Source: Arion vulgaris
Taxonomy: Eukaryota > Mollusca > Gastropoda > Stylommatophora > Arionidae
NCBI GenBank assembly: GCA_020796225.1
Contig: CM036756.1
Location: 62,611,644 to 62,675,643, forward strand
Length of the DNA: 64,000 nucleotides
Direction: 5' to 3'
Part shown: piece after piece, positions 1 through 13,800 of the stretch
How positions within the stretch are numbered: position 1 is the first letter of the stretch
How the letters are laid out: each line of letters begins with the position of its first letter
Program-made: the position numbers and the translations under genes
Notes under the pieces: model-generated
The model's input: the letters and a program-made list of their open reading frames with translations, nothing else
What the model was told of the DNA's origin: nothing
Database searches by the model: none

Positions 1-233
1 TGTTATAGATTAGATGAATAAATGAAAATAACCCCCTAGTGTCAGATCTATAGATCTATTATCCAGTCAGGTTGCACAAATAGTATGCTTCCATAAATCT
101 CTTTCCAAAACATTTTATAATAAATATGCACACTACAAATATCACACCTTAATCTGGTGAGATGGGGGAGAAGGAAGAATAAAAGTAACAAGTTATTCAG
201 TGACTAGAATAAAAAACAAATAAATATTTGAGC

Positions 234-1083
234 AAATTTGATAATGCAGAGTTCTTAAAATAAATTTGATAATGCAGAGTTCTTAAAACAAATTTGATAA
301 TGCAGAGTTCTTAAAATAAATTTGATAATGCAGAGTTCTTAAAACAAATTTGATAATGCAGAGTTCTTAAAATAAATTTGATAATGCAGAGTTCTTAAAA
401 CAAATTTGATAATGCAGAGTTCTTAAAATAAATTTGATAATGCAGAGTTCTTAAAACAAATTTGATAATGCAGAGTTCTTAAAATAAATTTGATAATGCA
501 GAGTTCTTAAAACAAATTTGATAATGCAGAGTTCTTAAAATAAATTTGATAATGCAGAGTTCTTAAAACAAATTTGATAATGCAGAGTTCTTAAAATAAA
601 TTTGATAATGCAGAGTTCTTAAAATAAATTTGATAATGCAGAGTTCTTAAAACAAATTTGATAATGCAGAGTTCTTAAAATAAATTTGATAATGCAGAAT
701 TCTTAAAATAAATTTGATAATGCAGAGTTCTTAAAACAAATTTGATAATGCAGAGTTCTTAAAATAAATTTGATAATGCAGAGTTCTTAAAACAAATTTG
801 ATAATGCAGAGTTCTTAAAATAAATTTGATAATGCAGAGTTCTTAAAACAAATTTGATAATGCAGAGTTCTTAAAATAAATTTGATAATGCAGAGTTCTT
901 AAAATAAATTTGATAATGCAGAGTTCTTAAAACAAATTTGATAATGCAGAGTTCTTAAAATAAATTTGATAATGCAGAATTCTTAAAATAAATTTGATAA
1001 TGCAGAGTTCTTAAAATAAATTTGATAATGCAGAGTTCTTAAAATAAATATTTGAGCAACAAATTTGATAATGCAGAGTTCGC
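234..1083. repeat. 28-bp minisatellite, about 30 copies
   Basis: The unit is gataatgcagagttcttaaa plus an AT-rich 8-mer. 29 units run in perfect 28-bp phase (first start 241, last 1025), with one more after a short break near 1040-1066. Units alternate between aaaataaa and aaaacaaa junctions. Two units carry GAATTC instead of GAGTTC, at 697 and 977, exactly 280 bp (10 units) apart, showing a higher-order duplication. It lies just past the presumed 3' end of gene 1. Confidence 0.95.
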
Positions 1084-1145
1084 AAAATGAAGGATTGAAT
1101 TTATTGCACTAGGCTTTACCCTATAAGTTCTCTCCTCTCCGCAGA

Positions 1146-1430
1146 AACGTCAAGCCAGCCGCTGAGAACATTGACCAAATCATTAACTCCGTAACTCCAA
1201 CAACAATCAAAGTTATCTCTGAACAACTATGAACCAAGTTAGATGGTCCGGATTCGAACCCACGTCATCCACGATGTTTTTTCCCCTAGAGATTCCTAAG
1301 ATTATTGTTGAAACCACGGATTTCGTGCTTTGTAGAATACTTTCGGCAAGTGGTGTGTCATTTCTGCAGAGAGGGACCGAGCTTATGGGGTTAGACCTGG
1401 TGCAATTAAGCCACTTCTACAGCTTTAGAT
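1146..1430. repeat. SINE-B (minus head) joined to SINE-C body, in gene 1 3' UTR
   Basis: 1150-1275 matches 29205-29345: both share cactaactccgtaactc-type sequence and a minus-strand B box (GGTTCGAATCC on the complement of 1250-1262). 1275-1425 matches the body of the SINE at 12850-13000 (tcatttctgcagagag, then ctggtgcaattaag). Confidence 0.6.
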
Positions 1431-1466
1431 TTGTAGACTTAACATGCAAAACTTATATCGTGCATT

Positions 1467-1781
1467 CTAGCGATACCATTTCAGCATATTCCGAAGCATG
1501 CCATTTGTATATCTGATGATCATACAATTTCTCACATCTCTACCTTCTTGTTCAGGCATATTCTTGTACTTCCGGGGCACGACATCTGCGGTGATGTTAT
1601 AGTTGAGTTTAATGTTGTTTAAATTTGATAATATCTCCATGGGGCACAGACATTTTGACAAACTTGTTATGAGACTTTCTAACTCATTTGTGTAATGTTT
1701 GGTATCATTCACAGCTGTGTGTACAAACTCAATTACGATCGACAAGCGTCCGAAATCATTGGACAAAACTTTGAGCCATTT
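1467..1781 (-). CDS. Gene 1 exon 4 (putative helices B-D and stop)
   Basis: The acceptor is ttgtttactttcag|AAATGG, a good pyrimidine tract, phase 0. It is followed by 104 codons and TAG. It aligns over its length with gene 2 exon 4. In the first helix SNDFGRLSIVI pairs with KEDYAGISIYI, in the next CLCPMEIL pairs with WLCTVDTIL, and a C-terminal helix is preceded by a charged loop. Downstream, an AATAAA on the minus strand at 1105-1100 could be the poly(A) signal; the 3' UTR would then run through SINE sequence. Confidence 0.72.
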   Translation of the reverse strand, partial: KWLKVLSNDFGRLSIVIEFVHTAVNDTKHYTNELESLITSLSKCLCPMEILSNLNNIKLNYNITADVVPRKYKNMPEQEGRDVRNCMIIRYTNGMLRNMLKWYR

Positions 1782-4700
1782 CTGAAAGTAAACAAAATAA
1801 TATTAATGTTTTAAGTTTGAAATAAAGGACAAAAATTACGTTTGTGACATAACATTAACGATAGATCTCAAATATGAAGAGAATTGGCGTCTTTACTACA
1901 ACGTTAGTGGGCATATGTAGCTTAATCGGTAGTAAGATCGATCACATCCCAAGCGTACCTGGTTCTCTCTCTCTCTCTCGATTCCCGCCTAGACCGATGG
2001 ACCAAATTTTTTCATGAATTGCACTGTTGTTTTTAGGAGTCCGTCCTCCGTACAGCCTCTCGAGAGGCTCTGTGTTATTGGGACAAGTCTCGTTTCTTAG
2101 GCCTTCTAACAACTGGCAGTTTTGCGGTATGTGCTCTGCCGTCATGTCCGCTTTTTCGCAGTGGCACAGGCTAGTTGTGTCAACTTTAAATTTGTAAATT
2201 TGTTGAACATGTGGTACCTGGTTCAAAATCCATGGCAGGCATTTTGGAAGCAAACTCGTTTGCGTGGGATTTCTACGAAAGGTAAAAATATGCCTCACCG
2301 TTCAGAAAACGATGAGAAACTACTGAAGGTTTAAGTGGTGCCTAGAAAATCAACATCTCTTTTACTGTGGTTGATGCTAAGATTTTTAACGGATATGCCA
2401 AGATTTTCATTTCAATATAACGCTAAGCTCACGATACAGTGTTACTATCTACGTGGTGTGCTCGCATGCCCAGCGTATTCGTAGCGCGTTGGACGACGGG
2501 TGACAAGCCCCCTATGAGTGCAGTTCAATTCCGCGGGCTGGCAGAAAAGCCACATGTTCTCCAGATGTTACAGTGTTCGTGGCATTGAACCGAAGGGTTA
2601 CGATGTCCATGGCACCGAGCCAAAGAGATTCAACTGCTCAAGTGCTTCTTGATCGAAAAGAAAAATCTACCTCGTTTAGCTACGTACGCAGATTATCCAA
2701 CAGACAATGCGACAAAATCGAACTGGTACGGTCAGTCGCTGGACGCTGTTGTAGATATTGCGAAAGAGATCGGAGCACCTATGGACATGTCCGGAATGCA
2801 ATGAAGATATTTCAAACTGAAACTGAATGCGATACAATGGAAAATGCCATTCAGATACAGAGGATACAAGGTAAAAGTCCATCCACGTGAAATGTGGTCA
2901 ATATAAATAACAGAGGCGGGGACAGACACAATGTACGAAGCAAAGCTCACTCAAAAGAACGTTCTATAAATCTGTCAGTATCTTGACGCTTTGAGGTAAA
3001 ACAAGATTATGGAAAGAAATACACTTGTTACTTTTGCAAGCGATGTTCAATAAGCATATTGTCAATAAAAGATATTCCATGTTTTTTACAAGTTGTTGAT
3101 AAGTTGGTATCTCAGTCTGTGTGGGTCTGTGCATAGTCTTCGTAAGAATACACATCCATGGTATAGTCTTAGTAAGGATACACATCTATGGTATAGTCTT
3201 AGTAAGAATACACATTTATCTATAGTCTTAGTAAGAATACACATCTATGGCATAGTCTTAGTAAGAATACACATCTATGGCATAGTCTTAGTAAGAATAC
3301 ACATTTATGGCATAGTCTTAGTAAGAATACACATCTATGGCATAGTCTTAGTAAGAATACACATCTATGGTATAGTCTTAGTAAGAATACACATCTATGG
3401 TATAGTCTTAGTAAGAATACACATCTATGGTATAGTCTTAGTAAGAATACACATCTATGGTATAGTCTTAGTAAGAATACACATCTATGGCATAGTCTTA
3501 GTAAGAATACACATCTATCGCATAGATGTTATGTGCTCGCCTCTTGTTTTAAAGGTACTCGGTTCGCTACCTCGTGGAGCCATCGAAATATTTATTTAGA
3601 GATCCTGATCTCAGTGTAGGTGAGATCGAGTTCCTAGTCCTATCGGAGACGGACGATAAATTATAGGTCCTGTGTTCAATTTGAGCACATAGCACCCTTG
3701 GCAGTTTAAAATTGATAAGAGCAGACAGGAAAAACGCTGAAACCATTAGAAAACCGAGCAAAATTCATTAGAAAAGTGTGTGTTTTTAAATCCCTACAAA
3801 ATATATTTAATATCTTCAAAATTACATCGGGACCCTCGCCGTGCTTCGAGTTCATGCACTCTCTCTCTCTCTCTCTCTTTAGCCTGTTACGCCCTTGGAG
3901 TTTAGGGCAGCAACAAACGTACACCATTCTTCCCTGTTCATGGCCTTCCTCTGTATTGTGTTCCAGCTATGATTCATTTCCTTCAGTTCTTGCTCTTATC
4001 GTTCTCCTCCAGGTCGTCTTGGGTCTTCCACGCTTTCGCCTACCCTCTGGAGTCCATCTCAGTGCAGTTTTCGTGTCGGAGCCAGTCTCCATGCGCATCA
4101 CATGCCCAATCCATCTCCAGCGTCGTCTTCGGATGATAGTGCCCATATTATCTTGTTGGCATCGTGCAAGCAATTCTTGATTCGAGATAGTAGTCGGCCA
4201 GTACACGCGTAAGATTTTTCGCAGACAAGTTGTATGAAAGGCGGAGAGTCTGGACATATCCTGTTCTGTCATTCTCCAGCATTCCGATCCGTACAGCAAT
4301 GTCGACAGCCACAGCTGTTATAGATACTAGTCTTGGTTCTGATGCTGTATTGGGCAGTTTTCCCAGGCGGTCTGAAGGGTCATGAATGCACTTCGTGCCT
4401 TACTCAGTCTGTTTTTAATGTCAGATCCAGCGTCTCCTTCATTGCTAACAACACTTCCAAGGTATGTGAAAGCGGTTGTATCTCGGAGGGTTTTACCTTC
4501 TAGTTTGACTGGTGCTGGGGTTGCTATGTTCAGAGTCATTACTTCAGTTTTCTTCTGATTTATTTTCAGCCCAACCATCTCACTATATTGGTTAAGGCGG
4601 CAGGTCTTTTCCTGGATATCTCTATGTGTATGAGATAGGAGTGCGATGTCATCTGCAAAATCTAGGTCTTCCAGAGTGGATGTGAGCGTCCATCTAATAC

Positions 4701-7700
4701 CTCTTGCCTTATCTTCCGTTGTTTTACGCATCACCCAATCTATGACAGTGTTGAATAATAGGGCTGACATAACACATCCTTGTCGCACGCCTGTTTTTAC
4801 TTCAAACTTTAGTTCTGAAGTTTCAACACTGCATGCAAATTTAGTTCATGCACTGTCGCTGAGGTATTCCTATGTAAGAAAGAGATCTGAGCACATATGG
4901 TAACTCACCGAAGTGTTATAATGATAGTGATTTCAATCAATCAATCAATCATTCATTCAATAAATCATTCAATCAATCATTCAATTAATCATTCAATCAA
5001 TCATTCAATCAATCAATCATTCAATCAATCAATCATTCAATCAATCAATCATTCAATCAATCATTCATTAAGAACACTGCTTGCTTCTTGAGCTGGTAAC
5101 TACAAGACGCTGACATGGAGATAAGAACTGCACAGTTTTAATAATAATAGCCGTCCACTGCAAGCGATGATGACAACAGTCTCAGACGTGTCTGCTGCAC
5201 CTCTCTGGTGTGTGCGGAGGTGACTGTAGAGTCCAATCTAAGAACACAATCCCCTACAACAGTTGAGGTATACATCATCAAGGTTAGACATGTTGGTGTT
5301 GTAGGATATGTCTTTTCGTGCATTTCGTTTTCTCTGTGCCTCAACGGCACGATGATTCTCAGCTATACGGGTTCCTCTTGTGTTGGTACAGATCTTGCGC
5401 AAAGGGATTCCCATCACGTGATTTCTATATCGAAGCATTTCAGAGACACTTTAAGAGTGCCTTTGATGCGTTTTTTCTGTCCACCAGCAGAGCTTCTGCC
5501 ATCTTCAAGTTCGCCAAACATCAACTGTTTTGGGATGCGTTTATCAGACATCCGCGCAACGTGGCCGACACTGTTACATGGAAATCACGTACACTGTCAT
5601 ATGCCGATATGGATATTACCTGCATCGAACAGGTAGCAAACAGTAGCCGTTACCTGTTGAACCAGTTACATTGACGCATTAAAGCGGAAATCGTGAAAGC
5701 GCAGGTCGTTCGAGGTTTCACACTGAAATGGGTCAGGAATGTAAACTGAATATAAATAGTACACATTAAACAACCGCGCTATTAAACAGTTCTTGAATCA
5801 AGGTTAAGCAGTATTTCCTGGAAATGCTGTGACGTTGTTAAAACAGACGTTCTTTGTCCTATTTTCCCAGTTGTGTTCTATTCACGTTATATGTGACACA
5901 TAAACCTTATGGGAAAATAGCTCATTTCTATGATAATTCACACAACGTCTGATACTAAAGAACTGGCGATCTTTCTAAACGTTTTTATTTCCAGTTATGT
6001 CCTTGTGTTGCCGAAGCTCGCAACGGGAGCAAAGAATAGTACCACTGCGACCTACAAGGCATGCCTAAGAGGCGACAGAGGTAGGGGTCATGGAAAGCTA
6101 TCCTTGTAAATGAAAAAAAGCGTCGCAGAATTCGGATGTGCTGGCCTACTTGTAGGCGCATAACTGGCCCAACGTACAATCGCTCTTAGGCTCAGACCAC
6201 ATACAGATCACAAAGAGTGGTTTAACAAGTGGTAAATATGGATCATTCGAAGGAGAAGAAGAAAGTTTCCAGTTAAACACAGAACTGCAACTATCGTTCT
6301 TCACTGAAGCATATTCGGGGGCTGTCTTCTTTATCATTATAGTTATCACTTTGTCTTCACCTTGCCATTTATCATCCCGTTTACCAATAATCACCAAATT
6401 ATCAACTCTATTTCTCATCACGTTTACCATTTGTCACCAAATTATCAACTCTATTTCTCATCAAAACGTACTCAAAACTCGTAACTCTCTACATCTAACT
6501 TCTCTAATCAATTTGTAGTTTTCATTTGTTTTATTTTTTTTATTTTTTTGAAGTGCTATCAGTTAGGCTCGGGCCACGCTGATCTCCTTATCTGATTCCT
6601 GCCCAGCATACCTCGACAAGTCTGTATGTGTTATCACTTCTGGTCATCCTATAAGGAGTATCTCTCTCTTTGCCTTTTTACCCGGGTTGGGGCATAGGCC
6701 CTCAACCAACTCATGCCAAGTCTTCCTATCTCTAGCTATCTCCTGCAGCTCCTCCAGCTCTTCTTTATATTGTTGATCTCTGCCTCCAAATCTCGTCTCC
6801 ATGTATTTCTCGGCCTCTCCTTCTTTCGCTGTCCCTGCGGGTTCCAGGCAAGGACCCTTCTTGTTATTTTCCCCTCCGGTTTTCGCAAAGTGTGTCCTAT
6901 CCAGCGCCAGCGTCTTTTTAACCTGTTCGTTCACTGGAATCTGTCTTATTCTCTCCATAAGTTCCTCATTTGTGACCCTATCATACCATCTTATTCCTCT
7001 ATTCTGCGCAGACACCAGTTGATGAATGTTTGCAATTTATGCGCTATTGTTTTAGTTGTTCTCCATGTTTCTGACCCATACAGTAGAACTGCTTTAACAT
7101 TAGAGTTAAATATCCGAATTGTTGTTCTAGATTTGATTTCTTGGACTTCCAAATGTTTCCCAGTGCAATGAAAGCTTCCCTTGCCTTCTGTATTCTTATT
7201 TTAACATCTCTATCTGTTCCACCCTCTTGTCTACGTTGCTGCCCAAATATGTATATGATTCTACCTCTTGAAGTGGGATTTCATCCAGGGAGATCGAGTT
7301 GTCGTTTGCTTGGTTAATTCTCAATATCTTTGTCTTTCCTTATGAATGTTCAGCCCTAGTTGCTGGGACCTTTGATTCAATGTGTTGTTTATCCTGCATC
7401 TGATTTTGTGTATGTGACAGAAGGGCTATATCATCAGCGAAGTCCAGATCATCTAGTTGCTCTGTCAGAGTCCATTGATTCCATTTCTGGTGTTAGTTAC
7501 TGTGGTCTTCATAATCCAGTCTATTGTCAGTAAGAACAACAAAGGTGATAGAAGACATCCCTGACGCACTCCTGTTTCTATTCCGAAAGTATCTGTTAGT
7601 TTACCTTCATGAAGAACTCTACATTTCATATCTGTATATGTTGCTTTTATTAGGTTAATAATTTTCTGTGGGATTCCATAATGCCTCATTAATTTCCAAA

Positions 7701-10700
7701 GGGTTTCTCTATCAATACTGTCAAAAGCCTTCTCATAATCAACAAATCCGATATAAAGTTGGGATTTCCATTCAATACTTTGCTCTATTATTATACGTAA
7801 TGTGGCTATCTGGTCAGCACAGGATCTATTTGGTCGGAAGCCTGCCTGTTCATCTCTTAGCTTTATATCGATGGTATCTCTCAGTCTCTCCAGGATGACT
7901 CTGCTTAGTATTTTCCCAGGTACTGACAACAGCATTATTCCCTATAGTTTTCACACTTCTGAAGGTCCCCTTTCTTTGGTAGCTTCACCAGGTATCCTTC
8001 TCTCCAGTTTGCTGGTATTTCTTCGGTCTCCCAGATTCTGTTAAATAATTTATACAGTATTTCTGTGGATGTGTTTATGTTGGCTTTAACCGCCTCTGCT
8101 GGAATACCATCTGGACCGGCCGCTTTTCCATCTTTTAAAAGTTTAATGGCTTTACTAATCTCCTCCTTGGATGGTTTCTCACAGTTGATGTCCAAGTCAA
8201 TTTCTGCCGGTTGGATATCTGGGGGTTTGTAGGTGCTGGTCTGTTCAGGAGTTCCTTGAAGTATTCCATCCATCTTTCCATTTGGTCTCTAACATTAGTG
8301 ATAGTTTTCCCACTACTATTTTTGATCAACCCATTTGATGGTCTGTATTTTCCTGCTAGCTTTCTAGTGATATTGTAAAGATCCCTAAGGTTTTCTTTTC
8401 CTGCAGCTACCTCTGCTTCTCTTGCTAGATCTTCTACGTATTGTCTTTTATCTAACTTTATTTGTTTCTTCACTTTCTTGCTAGCTTCGTGTACTTTTCC
8501 TGGGCTATGGCTTTGGCAGTTCTAGTTTTGCTATTATTTAAATCTGCTTTCCTCTTTTCCTTTCTTCTATTTCCTTGAGAGTTTCTGGAGTTATCCATGC
8601 CTTATGATTCCGCTCCTTCTTTCCTAATACCTCTGTGCATGTTTCATTCCAAATATTTTTGGCTTGCTGCCAGCATTCTTCCGCACTCACCTCATCTTCT
8701 AATTGCCGCAACACCTCATACTTATTAGAGACTGTGACCGTGAACTGTTCCTTTGTTTCCTGACTTCTGAGGTATCCTACATTATATTGGTGTCTATGTT
8801 CATTGGATGTTATGTATCGCTTAAGCTTCAGTTTAATTTTACTTATCAGCAAATGGTGATCCGAATCTACATCTGCCCCCTTAGGACCCTTACATCTTGT
8901 AGAGATGACCTGAATTTCTTGTTTATGCATATGTGGTCAATTTGATTTTCTGTTCTGTGATCTGGTGATACCCAGGTTGCTTTATGTATTCTTTTATGTG
9001 GAAAGACACTTCCACCTATGACGTATTGATTCGCTGCACAGAAATTAGTGAATAGTTCTCCATTTTCGTTCATTATTCCTAGTCCGTGTTTCCCATGATC
9101 TCCTCGTAGCCTATGTTGTCCGAACCTATTTTGGCATTGAGGTCAGCCATCAGAATTTTGATGTTCCCATTTCTCTGATTACCTATAGTATTTTGAAGTT
9201 TTATGTAAAATTCCTCTTTACTTTTTCCTCTTTATCATTGGTAGGTGCATAACACTGGGTCACATTCAAGAATACTTTCTTTTGGTGGTTCTGAATGTTG
9301 CTGTGATTATCCTAGGACTCACTGCTTCCCACTTTATTAGTGCAGTCTCCGCTTCTTTAGATAGCATTAAAGCCACTCCTTCACTATGGGGGCATTTTCT
9401 TCCATATGGCCTGAGAACAGCATTGTTTCTCCTGTGTTTAGACGTTGTTTGCCTGCACCATTCCACCTAGTTTCACATAATCCCAAGATGCCAATCCGTG
9501 AAATTTCATCTCATTTACAACCTGTGCTGTCTTTCCCATTTGATACATACTTCTAACATTCCAGGTGCCAATTCTGGAGCTTTTCCTAGGTGAAAGGAAG
9601 ATAATCTGCGGTGCAGACTTCTTGCGGCTTTCTGCATCGCTTCATACCTCTTCTAGAAGAGCTTCTTCCTCTTGGCTGCACAGTTTTTATTTTATTTTTA
9701 TGTGACTTGTTCATGGTTGGTTGGATTTTGTGGCTAAAATTTTCTACTGGATAGGGTAGCCAGCCCTTCGCCAAACCCCACCTTAGTCGCCTCTTTCGAC
9801 ATGCCTTGTAGGTCGCAGTGCTGCTACTCTTGCTCCTTGCGGGCCCGGCAGCACACGGGCGTATAAGGAGTATGCCGTTGTGATATTTGTTGATGAATAA
9901 TTGCGGTCTGCATATGACATCAAAGGCATCCAAGGCACATCATTAAGACACCCAAAAATTTCACTGACAGCCAAGCAACAGATGATCAACAGCATTTTCA
10001 TATCTACTTTGTGTTATCTGAGCCAAACATGGACAATGAACAAAGAGCAGTCACAAAAAATAACTACATGTGAAATGCGTTGTCTGCGAAAAGTTAACAA
10101 CACCAAAAAAGACACCAACATCAGCATAAGAAAGAAAGTTGGCACAGAACCTTGCTTGAATTACATTGAGAAACAAAGAATAAAGTGGTTTGGCCACTTA
10201 ATAAGACTGCACCCAAACTCCACAGTATACACAGTCTTCTATAACATAACATCGGGGAAGAAGGCGCTAGAGAAGGACCACGAAAAAGATGGTTAGATGG
10301 TATAACAGAATCCTGTCAAAGAGCAAAAATAACAATCACCCAAGCCACCAGAATAGCGTAAGTCAAAAACGAAAAACGACCACACTGTGCAACAACCTGG
10401 TAGCAGTGTGACGACAAAAGAAGAAAGAGGAAAATATGACATTCTTGGTCACATGCCATGTCTAAGATTGATAGAACAGGACACATTTTACATTTGTTTT
10501 GAACAGTCTCTAAGCTCATTTCCCTCAGACAAATATGTAGAGTTCTATACAATTACGAATGTCACGGTGAAGATGGATTTAGGATGTAAACGATGACTTA
10601 GGTTTATGAGAGAGAGAGAAATTTCGAAGGGATGTGGGGATGGCAAAGTTCTGCTAAGGGCAAGCTATTTGATGATGAGTAGCAGTAGTAGAGTAGTGGT

Positions 10701-10774
10701 TGTTGTAGTAGTGACAGTCGTAGTTGTTGTTGTAGCAATAGTAGTAGTTGTAGCAGTATAATGGTAGTAGTAGC

Positions 10775-10805
<31 letters not shown>

Positions 10806-13800
10806 ATAGTAGTTGTAGTAGTAAATCATATTATGAAATACAGGGAGAATTGAAAATATTCTTACTTTAGGTACTGGTATTTCTGACTTGATTTGTGGTA
10901 GTCCAGACAACGAGACTCGTCGTTCTTTGCACTCTTTCCTCAGAGGTCCACTTTTCAGGTGTTTGTCCTGTGTAACGAGTCATAATTGATATACACGTTA
11001 TGTTTGCTAGTGTGAGAGCATATGTGAGGTAGTACTACTGTGTGATTGCGTGTGCAAATGTGTTTCCAAATGTGTGTGCAAATGTGTGCGTAAATGCGTG
11101 TGCAAATGCGTGTGCAACTGTATGTGTAAATGTGTGCGCAAGTGTGTGGCAAATATCTGTGCAAATGTATGCGTAAATGTGTGTGCAAATGTGTGTGCAA
11201 ATGTGTGTGCTAATGTGTGAGAGAGTAAATACTTTTTTTGCTCGCCATGAATTCAGGTGTTGTCGAGGTGGCTAATGTGACGCCTCTGACTGATTTCTGC
11301 GTTAAGGCTAGCTTTCCTTATTATCACTGTCCTTCGCCATTTAGACAAGACTTACTCCGAGTTCAGAGGTGCTTGTAATTTATATCCCCAAGTAAAGGAT
11401 CAGAGTCTCATATAGTTCAACGCTGTACAAAATAAGAAATTTACTGGGAAAGGCTAACCTCGAACACCGGAATTTCCATGGCCCTTCAGTAGCACTACTT
11501 CGCAATCGGCGACCACAGAGATGTGATCATGTGTGCGTGCTTGCATGTGTGCGTGCGTGCGCGTGTGTGTCTGCGTCTGTGTGAAGGAGAGTAGAGAGCT
11601 TCTACTCTATCATATTCCTCTCTATCATATACAAGTTGTCTCAAATCTGATTCATCTATTTGCAATTCATCTTCCACATTTTGCATCTATCTTTTCCTTG
11701 GCCTCTCCATCTTTCTATTTCATAGTATAATATCATGTATGTGTGTGGTATACTGTTTATGAGAGAGATATAGTGTGAGAATGGCAGCTTGCATGGATGT
11801 CTGTGAGTCTGAGTGTTCTTTATGTGTCTATCTATCTAGCTATTTATTCTCTAATCCTGTTTTGCCTTTCAGCGTCAGGTGGAAAAAGGAGACACCCGGA
11901 GCGAGCCTCTCTATGCATCTTGTTTTCTTGCTGTTCTCCAATCCTGATTTGCCTCACAGCTTCAGGGTAAGAAGAAATTTCTAGCACGAGTTTTTGTGTG
12001 TGCATCATAAATAGTGTCTTTCGTTGCCTCTGTTATCTCTGAATTCCACACACCTTGGTGTGTATGAATGTGCAAAAAGATAGTTTTTGAGAGACGAGAG
12101 CAGTGGTAGTGTAGTTGTTAGTGAACTCGCTTCTCAAGGCTGGTAGTCTGGGTTCAACTCCCGCAGTGCGCGTGGAATTTTTCCGACCACGACGGCTCTC
12201 AGGTCGACCCAGCCTCAACTGGGTGGGTACCAGACATGCTCTGGGAAAGTAAAGGCGGCCGGCGTGATGCTGACCACATCACCCATCGTGTGCCGACGGT
12301 CAATGAAAAATACAGGCCTAACACTGTATTGACCTATATACCACGAGGTATGAAAGGGTTCCTTTACTTTTTTTTTATATGAGAGACAGTAAATGTGGGT
12401 GAGCTTGTCTATATTGTATAGGTTATATCAGCCGCGATAGAGTAGTAGTTAGATCACTTGCATGCAGGTGCACGGTTCAAGGATAAATTCTCCAGCTAGA
12501 ATTAAATTGTTTTCCAACCATACGGCTCTTAGGTCGACCCAGCCTCAAAATTGAAAGTCGAAATGCGCGTGACGTTGACCATATAACTCACTGTATGTCG
12601 TTGGTGAACGAGAAACATGTCTCAACAATGAAAACCTAAATATTTGGGTCTCTGTGGACTCTGTGGTCTCTGTGGTCTCTGTGGTCTCTGTGGTCTCTGT
12701 GGACTCTGTGGGTCTCTGTGGGTCTCTGTGGGTCTCTGCGGGTCTCTGCGGGTCTCTGCGGGTCTCTGTGGGTCTCTGTGGGTCTCTGTGGGTCTCTGTG
12801 GGTCTCTGTGGGTCTCTGTGGACTTTGTCTTGCGTTCCGAAGGTCGTGGGTTCGACGCCGTTCTGCTTGCGAGTAAATTTTTTTCCCAGACACCCCTAGG
12901 ATTGTCGTTGGAGCTACGGAGCCGGCTTTTTGCAATACTCTTGGTAGGTGACATGCCATTTCTGCGGAGAGGCATATTGGTTAAAACCCGGTGCAATGAA
13001 GACAGCGTCTGTAGCTCAAGCGGTAGTGAGCTCGATCACAGACCCAGGCGTACCTGGTTCAAACCCCACGGTGGGCAAGTTTGGAAGCAAATTCGTTTCC
13101 GTGGGATTTTACAAAAGGTAAAAGTAGACCTCACCGTTCAGAAAGCAATGACAAACTACTGAACGTATAAGTGGTGCCAGAAAAAATCAACGACTCGTTT
13201 ACTGTGGTTGATGGCTACGTCCTTTGGGATATGCCACGATTTTCATTTTCAATGAAGACAATCCTTCTCCTGTAGACCCTTAGATCCTTTAGCAAATATA
13301 CCACTAGGTATTACTAGGTAGACCACGGAGAAGATGGATTCAGGGTGTAACTGATGGTTTTGACATGACGGCTGCAGAGGCAGAACATATTGGCCAATGA
13401 GAGAGAAATTCCGGAGGACTGTTGGGGTGGCAAAGTTCTGCTCAGAACAAACTATTTGATGATGGTGATTACTACGGATTCATGACTGTACTGTGAAGTG
13501 TCTAACCGAGGATTCATGACTGTACTGTGAAGTGTCTAACCAAGGATTCATGACTGTACTGTGGAGTGTCTAACCGAGGATTCATGACTGTACTGTGAAG
13601 TGTTTAACCGAGGATTCATGACTGTACTGTGAAGTGTCTAACCGAGGATTCATGACTGTACTGTGGAGTGTCTAACCGAGGATTCATGACTGTACTGTGA
13701 AGTGTCTAACCGAGGATTCATGACTGTACTGTAGAGTGTCTAACCGAGGATTCATGACTGTACTGTGAAGTGTCTAACCGAGGATTCATGACTGTACTGT

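Noticed and set aside
234..1083. CRISPR-like regular repeats
   Set aside because: Units are directly adjacent with no unique spacers, and the genome is eukaryotic. The same holds for the other arrays.
6713..9470. Plus-strand ORFs over the 6.5-9.9 kb LINE
   Set aside because: They are antisense shadows of the minus-strand endonuclease/RT coding sequence.
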